From Mediannikoviicoccus vaginalis (GTDB taxonomy: Bacteria > Bacillota > Clostridia > Tissierellales > Peptoniphilaceae), in the NCBI RefSeq assembly GCF_928097925.1, contig NZ_CAKMRI010000001.1, positions 1,736,001-1,800,000 on the forward strand: DNA of 64,000 nt. The letters are read 5' to 3'. Position 1 is the first letter of the stretch, and each line of letters begins with the position of its first letter. Both the position numbers and the translations under genes were made by a program. Shown here piece after piece: positions 22,550 to 31,000 of the stretch. The notes under the pieces are model-generated. The model was given only the letters and a program-made list of their open reading frames with translations. It ran no database searches and was not told the DNA's origin.

Positions 22550-22843
22550 ATGTCAAAATTAAAAAGAAGAACATTCTCTCAAGAATTTAAAATCAAAATA
22601 GTACAACTTAAGCTTTTAGGAAACATGAAAACATCAGAAATATGTAAAATGTATGACCTAGATAGACAAACAATCCATAGATGGGTTGATGAATATAATA
22701 AACATGCTGAAATAGGAATGTCTGGAAAAGGAGTAGTTCCAGGACGAGATCTTGAAATATATCAAAGATTAAAAGAACTTGAAATGGAGAATGAAATATT
22801 AAAAAAAGCCGAGGCATACTTTGCGAAGAAGAAGATAAGATAG
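22550..22843 (+). CDS. IS3-family transposase OrfA
   Basis: This 97-residue protein contains the helix-turn-helix DNA-binding domain of IS3 transposases (RRTFSQEFKIKIVQLKLLG, then YDLDRQTIHRWVDEYN) and the C-terminal leucine-zipper-like ELEMENEILKKAEAYF segment. Frame 0 ends at 22843. Seven A followed by G at 22801-22808 (codons TTA AAA AAA GCC) is a typical slippery site for -1 frameshifting into the orfB frame, which would produce the OrfAB fusion transposase. Confidence 0.93.
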   Translation: MSKLKRRTFSQEFKIKIVQLKLLGNMKTSEICKMYDLDRQTIHRWVDEYNKHAEIGMSGKGVVPGRDLEIYQRLKELEMENEILKKAEAYFAKKKIR

Positions 22844-22854
22844 TAGACTTTGCG

Positions 22855-23700
22855 GTGGAACATCTAACAGAATATCCAGTGCGCATAGTATGCCGAGTAT
22901 TGAATATTAATGAGCAAAGATACTACTACAGAAGAAAAAACCCTAGGAAACCAAGATATACTGAAGAAGAAAAAAATCTAGTTAAAGAAATGTTCATAAA
23001 GCATAATAGAAGCTTCGGAAGAAGAATGCTTAAAGTGTGTCTACAAAGGGATAATATAGTTTTTTCAGAGAAGAAAATAAGTAACATTATGAAAGAACTA
23101 GGGCTAGTAGGTAAATATGGTAGACCTAGAATAAAGAACGTATATACATGTGAAGAAACTAGTGAAAAATACGTATCAGAAAACATATATAACGAAATGC
23201 CAGAAGAAGAACAAGATAAAGTAAATGCTTGGGCAATAGACTTTACAGAACAAAAAACAGCTGAGAAAAAGGTATATACTTGTGCAATAATAGACATAAA
23301 AAGGAAGGTGCTTGTAGGAAACAAACAATCATTTAAAATGGATGCACAGTTTGCGGTTGACACATTAGAAGAAGCGATAAGAAAGTATGGTAAGCCAGAT
23401 ATGATACTTTCAGATAGAGGACCACAGTTCACAAGTAAGTTGTTTCAATCAACTTTAAAAGAAAATGGGATAATTAGCAGTATGTCCAGACCATATAGAC
23501 CAGTAGATAATATATTCATAGAAACATTCTTTAAGAGCATGAAAACAGAAATAGGGTCAGTGAAACATTACACTGTAGAACAATACAAGATGATAGTAGA
23601 ATATTGGACTAATTATTACAATACTGAAAGACCTCATAGTTCAATAGGATATTTGACTCCGCATGAGTGTTTTTATGGGAAGCAAAGTTTTTGTCATTAA
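22855..23700 (+). CDS. IS3-family transposase OrfB (catalytic part, probably made as OrfAB)
   Basis: This is the DDE integrase part of the IS3 transposase (281 residues from the GTG at 22855). An HTH_21 region (FIKHNRSFGRRMLKVCL) precedes the rve catalytic core: first Asp in AWAIDFTE, second in MILSDRGPQFTS, and Glu in NIFIETFFKSMKTE. The C-terminal HSSIGYLTPHE motif is intact. The frame is open upstream to the slippery site at 22801 without stops, so the likely active product is the -1 frameshift fusion. The IS appears intact and potentially active. Confidence 0.93.
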   Translation: MEHLTEYPVRIVCRVLNINEQRYYYRRKNPRKPRYTEEEKNLVKEMFIKHNRSFGRRMLKVCLQRDNIVFSEKKISNIMKELGLVGKYGRPRIKNVYTCEETSEKYVSENIYNEMPEEEQDKVNAWAIDFTEQKTAEKKVYTCAIIDIKRKVLVGNKQSFKMDAQFAVDTLEEAIRKYGKPDMILSDRGPQFTSKLFQSTLKENGIISSMSRPYRPVDNIFIETFFKSMKTEIGSVKHYTVEQYKMIVEYWTNYYNTERPHSSIGYLTPHECFYGKQSFCH

Positions 23701-23737
23701 TTTTAAGAGATTTATTTGAAAAAGGGGTACCATTTTC

Positions 23738-23858
23738 AAAAAATTTCGAAGAAATTTTGAAGTAGAAGAATTCTTGACCTAACAGAAGACGAAGTCTTCG
23801 TTGTAGGTCAAATGTCGATCTCGTTTCACTTTCTGAAAGAAAGTGTCAGAAGGCGACC
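23738..23858 (+). repeat. R1 remnant plus R3 repeat (copy 1)
   Basis: Directly after the IS end, AAAATTTC-GAA-GAAATTTT and GAAGAATTCTTGACC continue an R1 unit whose head lies left of the IS. The R3 block proper (23776-23858, 83 bases) has two hairpins: GACCTA with TAGGTC enclosing GAAGAC / GTCTTC, then GTCG with CGAC enclosing CACTTTC / GAAAGTG. Copies of the same length occur at 33342-33424 and 39419-39501. Confidence 0.85.
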
Positions 23859-23899
23859 TCGGTTAATAGAGGTTAGATATATGATGTTAGAAAAGATGA

Positions 23900-23961
23900 A
23901 AAAAAAAAGCTTTTGCTTTTTTGAGATCCTTCGAATCGCTTACGCTCCCTCAGGATGACAA
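23900..23961 (-). repeat. R1 repeat, minus orientation
   Basis: Read on the minus strand: TTGTCATCCTGAGGGAGCG, then TAAGCGATTCGAAGGATCTC, followed by the variable second hairpin AAAAAAGC / GCTTTTTT. It shares all linkers with the other R1 copies. Confidence 0.75.
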
Positions 23962-24055
23962 GTACAACATATTTTTGCTGTAATAAATTAACCTTCTTTC
24001 CACCATTTTTTACCACATTTCATTATCCTTTCTTAGAAGTAAACTACCTCCTACT

Positions 24056-24190
24056 GTCATTCTGAGCGTAAATTATTTCGAAGAAAACCCCCTCATACTG
24101 TCATTCTGAGCGGAAATTTTTACGAAGTAAAAATTGTAGTCGAAGAATCTCGAGATTTTCTTTTGGAAAATCTCGCTAACCCTCGTCATG
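24056..24190 (+). repeat. R1 repeat, partial copy followed by a full copy
   Basis: A partial head is at 24056-24086. The full copy at 24100-24190 reads GTCATTCTGAGCGG, hairpin 1 (AATTTTTAC / GTAAAAATT), linker GTAGTCGAAGAATCT, hairpin 2 (CGAGATTTTC / GAAAATCTCG) and tail GCTAACCCTCGTCATG. The same order, with different hairpin arms, is seen on the minus strand at 34151-34250 and 34366-34462. Confidence 0.85.
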
Positions 24191-24477
24191 CAAATTATTT
24201 CTCTAACTTCTAACTTCCCACCACTCACCTCTTATCAAGCAACTACCCTAAGCCCAATAAAACCCATTATTGTTACAAAATTGTAACAATTATAAATATA
24301 CATCCAAAATAAAATACAAACAGCTAAATCAACGGCTTTAAATAAAAATCGAAAGGACTAAAAGGTATGTATTGTATAATTATGTTATAAATATGAAAAA
24401 ATGGTAAAAAAAGACAACCAAATACCAAAAAGTAGTTTACAATAGTTAACAATTGTGTAAATATAAACAAAGTAAAA
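24191..24477. other. Gene-free A+T-rich stretch
   Basis: No gene, repeat or clear hairpin is visible between the R1 copy and the promoter at 24478. The DNA is very A+T-rich and may act as an upstream region for the surface-protein promoter. Confidence 0.6.
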
Positions 24478-24505
24478 TTGTAATAACTTCACAATATGAT
24501 ATAAT
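24478..24505 (+). promoter_or_regulatory. Promoter candidate of the giant surface protein
   Basis: TTGTAA at 24478-24483 and TATAAT at 24500-24505 are separated by 16 bp. It is the best sigma-70-like match upstream of the gene and would start transcription near 24512, about 510 bases before the start codon. Confidence 0.55.
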
Positions 24506-24511
24506 TACAGA

Positions 24512-25021
24512 TAAAGATAGGTTTTCATATGAATAATAAATTTTTAATTTAAAATTAAAACTTATAGATTTATTTCCGCTAATTTGGGGCTATAAGTTTA
24601 TGACTTTAAATTTTTTGTATTTGAAAACTATCTAGGAAGAAAGGTTTAATTATACTATTGAAAGCTAAGTTAGTATGCAAAAAACTACTTGCTATGTAAA
24701 TGTAATATATCTTATAGCAATTATAATGTATAACTTTATAAGCGAGATGGATGCCAAACTTAACTCAACAGTAACTTAATCTACTTCCTCAATGCAAGTT
24801 TAAGAAAGTGGCTTATCTTGCTAAATATTACATTGATTTGTCTTTAATAAATCATTGTTATGTAAAACCACTGACCATACTTTATTAAAGAAGGAAATTA
24901 CTTCTTTAGTAAAACCAAGACATATAATCCTATTGTCTAGAGAGGCTAAGCCTTTGTATCCATGGACCAGTCCAAACCATGGAGAGGATATGGACAAATA
25001 TAATATAAGAAAGGAAAGATT
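24512..25021 (+). other. Long leader region of the surface-protein gene
   Basis: About 510 bases with no credible gene separate the promoter candidate from the ATG. Several hairpins can be drawn: ACTTATAG / CTATAAGT enclosing TTTATTTCCGCTAATTTGGGG near 24558-24600, and GATTT / AAATC near 24835-24853 within a longer TACATTG...GTTATGTA pairing. A TTG-initiated frame at 24855-25073 overlaps the real gene and is not supported. Post-transcriptional control or phase-variable structure is possible; no known riboswitch is recognised. Confidence 0.45.
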
Positions 25022-28000
25022 ATGGAAAATTATAACAAAGGTAGCTTTAAGAGAATATTATCTTGGCTACTAGTAGTTGCAATGCTAATTGGCGCAACGC
25101 CAGTAAGAGCACTTGCAGAAACTCAAAAAGCTGACTGGACAATTAACGAAGAAAAAGCAGCAGAGATGAGTTATTGGAAGTTAGCTAACAAGAACAAAAT
25201 TCTTGTTGTAGCTAACGCAGAAGGTATAAAGACGCCTTCAGTAAATTATATTGGAACATATATTAATGAAGAAGGACGTACTGTAATTAGAGTATCTTTT
25301 AGAATGTTCCAAAACTTAGCTTCAGGTGTATGGAATAAAGCTTTATTTAAATTTGATAATGATTTATATAATTTAATAGACTTTAAAAATCCAAAGACTG
25401 GTATGTACAAAGGTGCAGTAAATTATGGATGGCATGATGCAGCTGGTTATAGTGAAGTTTCAATGTTTACTAATGCTGGAAGCTCATTATCAGGTTCAGT
25501 TAATGTAAAAGAACAAAATCTAGATAATAATAAAAATAAAGTCGGTGCATCTTCAAGATTAGAAATCCCTATAGATTTAGTACTACAAGAAGGTAAAACT
25601 ATAGATGATATAGTAGGTCAACCTCATATACAAATGAGAATTACTAATAAAGACTATACAGAAGTATTTTGTGTGGCAGGTACAGGTAAGGCTAGTTCTG
25701 ACCCTAATAATAAAGATGATTCTAATGTAGATAAAGATACACTCATAACTCCATATAACTCATATACTTTTATGACTTATATCCCTTCAGCTAATAATAA
25801 TGCAAACGTAGGCACTGTAGAAGATTATAGAATTGATGTACAATTTTACTGTGCCAACTCATATGCAAAATATAATGAAGCTGGTGGGTATCTAGATGTT
25901 TTCCATAAACAATCAAAGAAAGCCTCAGGAGATTTAATTGGTGGAGAAGCTTTTGCTTTTAGACAAGTATTTAACGAGAAATTTGCCAAAGTTTTAAAAC
26001 CACAAGATGAATCAGGAACAGTAGCAGAAGTATTCCCAGCATCTCAACAAGGGGATCCGTGGAGTAATGTAGAACCTATTAAGATTACACAATCTGATTT
26101 AAATACTTCAGCAAATAGTGATTTAAACCCTGGTTTTACAGGAATTCAAGTAGCTACAAATAAAGAAGGAAATATTCCACAAAAATTTGCTGGATTAAAT
26201 ACTGTATTTACTACTGCAAGTGCTCAAAGTTCATATCTGAACAATACTACAACTGAATTTAACTCTGGTTTACCCACTATAACTAGATACTATGTAGATT
26301 CTGAAAAATTAGCATCAGCGGGATTAAGAAAAGATGACCTAGCTGCGTTTGACTTTTATTCTACCTTTATATTAGAAGGTACTAGAAAATTTATAGAGTA
26401 TTCAGCGACTAATGACACTGGTTCAGATATAGTGATTCAACCAAATACAAAATTAACTTTAACTTATGATGGTGGTAAAACGGTTGCTCCAGATTCAAAT
26501 GAGGATAACTATTCTCTAACATTTGGTGAAGAGCCTTATAAAATAGAATTAAGATCAAACTTCAAACATATAGGAAAAGCAGGAAGTACTTTCGGACAAT
26601 TATACGAATATACTTTAATACCAGGTATGACTATTAAAGCTGGGGAAAAAATTATATTCAGAACAATGAAATATAAAACAGCTCCTAATAATGTAACTTT
26701 AACAATACCTACTAATGATGGAGATAAAAGCATTGTTCTAAATCCTGGCGAAAATGGTCCTGAAATGAACACACCTAGAAGACTTAACTATATTACAACT
26801 TATGCAGGTGGTTCAGCTACTCAAACTGCACTAAATCCAGATATTGACGAAATCTTTACAGACTCTACTAGTATCACAGGTAGAACTAAATATAGATTAG
26901 CTAAAATTAAGATAAACCTAAATAATAAAGATTTCGAACTATCTGCTGGAAAAGATGAAAAACCAGTAAGCATTAATGGTGTAGATAAAATAGGTGAAGA
27001 TGAATTAATGGGATATATCTTCACTACTGAAGGAATAGAAAAATTCACAATGCCTACTGACCTTTTAAAGGATACACCTATAGGAATTAGTAATGAAGAT
27101 ATACAAAAGGTTGCTATAGCAAGTAGTTATGCAATAGAAAAGGTTCAAGCTAAAGTAACGTTTGATTTAAATGGTGGTAAATTACCAACTACTACAAAAT
27201 CATTTGAAGGATTTGACACTGAACAGAAATCTGGAACTGAGTTTGCTTATAAATTAGAAAGAGCGAATGAAACAGATTCTGTAGTAAGAATTGCACCAAT
27301 GAATGAGAAATATCTCTATATAGTAAAAAGCGATCTTGATGGATTTAAAAAAGAGTTATCAACAGAAAAGAACCCTGATTATGTCCCAAATGGATTCGAA
27401 GGTGAAAATGTAAGTTTAAAGGACCACAATGATGATGATTTAGTTGGCGATGCTTTAGAACTTAGAAAAATAGTAAAAGAAAAGCCAGAGCTAGCAGAGA
27501 GAAGCTTCCTAGGATGGACAACTCAAAAATTAGAAGGTACTCCTGAAGAAGTAAGTACTGCATTCAAAGCACTTCAAGAAGCTACAACTGCTGATCAAGT
27601 AAACAGTAAAGAAAACTTCAAGTTCGTAGCAACATCACCAATTACTGAGGCAACTACAGTATACGCGGCATATGGCCCGGAAGAAAAAGACGCGGATAAA
27701 TATGACGTAAAATACGAAGAAGAAACAGGAAAAGTTGGAGAAAAAGTAACAGTAACACCAACTGTTATAGATAAGGACGGAAAAGCTACAAAAGTACCAG
27801 AAGGAACAAAATACACATTAGGTAAAGATGCTCCAGAAGGTGTAAAAATTAGTGATAAAACTGGAGAAGTAACTTACACACCAAGCAAAAAAGACGCTGG
27901 TAAGCCTGTAGAAATTCCAGTAGTAGTAAATTATAAAGACGGTTCAAAAGATGAAGTAACAGCAAAAGTTAATGTAGCAAAAGCACAAGAAGAAAGTTCA

Positions 28001-31000
28001 AAACCTACAGCTAAAACTATCGAAACTGTAGTTGGAGAAGTTCCAGATGCTAAAGATGGAATAGAAAATCTAGATAAACTTACTAACGTATCAAAAGTTG
28101 TATGGTATGAAAATCCAGACGTAAGTAAGGTTACAGAAGAAGGTATACCTACAAAAGGTACAGCTATGGTTATTTATGAAAATGGAACATTTGACAAGGT
28201 AGAAGTTCCAGTAACAGTTGTTGCACAAAAAGACACAACAGCACCAAAGATTGATAAAATTGGTGACCAAACTGTAGTAGAAAAGAAACCAATCAAAGAA
28301 ATCGAAGTTAAGACAGATGACCCAGATGCTGAAATTACAGTAGAAGGACTTCCAAATGGAGTAACTTACGATAAAGATTCTAAGAAGATTACAGGTAGTC
28401 CAGACATCACAGATTGGAATGATGCTGACAAAGAAAACCCAGAAGAAGTCAGAGAAGTTACAGTAACAGTAACAGCAAAAGACGAAGCTGGAAATGAATC
28501 AAAAGAAACATTTACAATCACAGTTCAAAGAGATACAGACGGTGACGGTACACCAGATATCTACGACAAGGACGATGATGGTGATGGAGTATCAGATGAA
28601 GATGAAAAGAAAGCTGGAACAGATCCAAAAGATAAAGACTCTAAACCAGAGGAAAAAACAACAGTAGATGACTCAAACAAGAGACCAGTAGAACCAAATG
28701 GTAAAGACCAAGGTACAGGCGTTAAGGTAGAAAACAAAGACGACGATACTAAGGTAACTGCAAAAGATAAGAACGAAAAAGACGTACCAGCAAAAATTGA
28801 TCCTGATACTGGTGAAATCATTGTAACTCCAGGCGAAGATACTGAAGGACCAATCGATGTAACAGTAACAGATCCAGACCTACCAAATGGCAAAACTGAC
28901 GTTGAAATCGAAGTTAAAAAACCAGAAGACAAAGACACCTATGTTACAGGAAAAGCTACACCAGTAGATCCAACTGATGAAGAACAAGGTACTGGCTATG
29001 TAGTTAAAAACCCAGACAAAGATACAAAAGTATCTGCAAAAGACGAAGACGGTAATGATATACCAGTTAGAATCGACGAAAATGGAAACATCCTAGTAAC
29101 ACCAGGTAAAAATGTAGATGGACCAATAAAGGTAACAGTAGAAGATCCAGACCTACCAGACGGTTCAATCACAGTAGAAGTACCAGTAAACGGTCACGAA
29201 GCTGGCAAAGACGACAACAATTCAGATACAAAAGTTGATGAAACAGGTAAAAAACCAGTAGACCCAACAAATGATCCTCAAGATACTGGCGTTAAGGTAG
29301 AAAACAAAGACGACGATACAAAGATATCTGCTAAAGATGAAGACGGTAAGGATGTACCAGTTGAAATCGATGAAGATGGAAAAGTAATCGTAACACCAGG
29401 TGAAGACGTAGATGGACCTATCACAGTAACAGTAGAAGACAAAGACCTACCAGATGGAAAAGTTGACGTTGAAGTTGAAGTAAATGGTCACGAAAAAGGT
29501 AAAGACGACAACAACTCTGATAAAGTTTGTCTAACCCCACAAGGTTTAAGAGAAAAAGTTAAACCTGAAATTGAAGCTATGTTCGAAGGAATTAAGGGCA
29601 AAGACAAAGTATACGAAGGTACACTTGATTCTAAGAATGAAGAAGTTGTTGTAAAGATTCTTGACAAAACTCAAAGTGCTAAAGACTTAAGAGGAACTGG
29701 ACTTGCAACAGGTCTAGAAAAATTATTCAAAGAACACAACCTAGTTAAAATTAAAGTTGGAAGCCAAGAAGAAAAAGACTTAAGACAACTTGCATTAGCT
29801 CAACCGACTTCAGGCATGACACTTCAACAGCTATTTGCATTAAACTTTGGTGCAGATGTAATGAATGAAGTTCAAAAAACTGGAGACAAGACAGGTAAAC
29901 TAGCTGACTTTATAGATAAAGAAGTTAAACTAGTACTTTCATTCCAACAAGAAGGTTGTTCAGAATTTACAAGCTTAACTTACACAATTAAGGGTGTAAA
30001 TGGAGCTAAAACAACAGTTGATAATTCAAATGTAACACCAGTAGATCCAACCAAGGATCCTCAAGATACAGGTATTAAGGTAGAAAACAAAGACGACGAT
30101 ACAAAAGTATCTGCAAAAGATGAAGACGGTAACGATGTACCAGTTGAAATCGATGAAGATGGTAAAGTAGTTGTAACACCAGGAACAGATGTAGATGGAC
30201 CTATAACAGTAGTTATTGAAGATCCAGACATTCCAGATGGTAAAGTTGAAGTTGAAGTACCAGTAAATGGTCACGAAAAAGGTAAAGACGACAACGGATC
30301 TGACAAAGATACAACAGCACCAAAGATTGATAAAATTGGTAACCAAACTGTAGTAGAAAAACAACCAATCAAAGAAATCGAAGTTAAGACAGATGACCCA
30401 GATGCTGTAATAACAGTAGAAGGTCTACCAAACGGTGTAACATACGATGAAGAAACTGGAAAGATTACAGGTAGCCCAGATATCAAAGATTGGAATGACA
30501 CAGACAAAGAAAATCCAGAAGAAGTCAGAGAAGTTACAGTAACAGTAACAGCAAAAGACGAAGCTGGAAACGAGTCAACTGAAGAATTCACAATCACTGT
30601 TCAAAGAGATACAGACGGTGACGGAACACCAGATATCTACGACAAGGACGATGATGGTGATGGAGTATCAGATGAAGATGAAAAGAAAGCTGGAACAGAT
30701 CCAAAGAATAAAGATGATAAACCAGCTGACAAAGATACAACAGCACCAAAGATTGATAGAATTGGTGACCAAACTGTAGTAGAAAAGAAACCAATCAAAG
30801 AAATCGAAGTTAAGACAGATGACCCAGATGCTGAAATTACAGTAGAAGGACTTCCAAATGGAGTAACTTACGATAAAGATTCTAAGAAGATTACAGGTAG
30901 TCCAGACATCACAGATTGGAATGATGCTGACAAAGAAAACCCAGAAGAAGTCAGAGAAGTTACAGTAACAGTAACAGCAAAAGACGAAGCTGGAAATGAA

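Larger units (their letters stand above)
22361..23737 (+). mobile_element. IS3-family insertion sequence (IS150-like), about 1.38 kb
   Basis: The element encodes overlapping-type OrfA and OrfB. Its ends are set by a short inverted repeat, GAGAATGGTA at 22361-22370 and TACCATTTTC at 23728-23737, and by the repeat it interrupts: the left flank ends GTCATCCTGAGCGGAA and the right flank resumes with the hairpin and GAAGAATTCTTGACC of the same repeat family. No clear target duplication can be read because the junction is a run of A. The 189 bases before orfA are longer than usual and hold a large foldback. Confidence 0.8.

Noticed and set aside
24855-25073. A 72-codon frame starting with TTG before the giant surface-protein gene
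   Set aside because: No ribosome binding site, overlaps the signal peptide coding region of the real gene, and composition does not resemble a protein gene.
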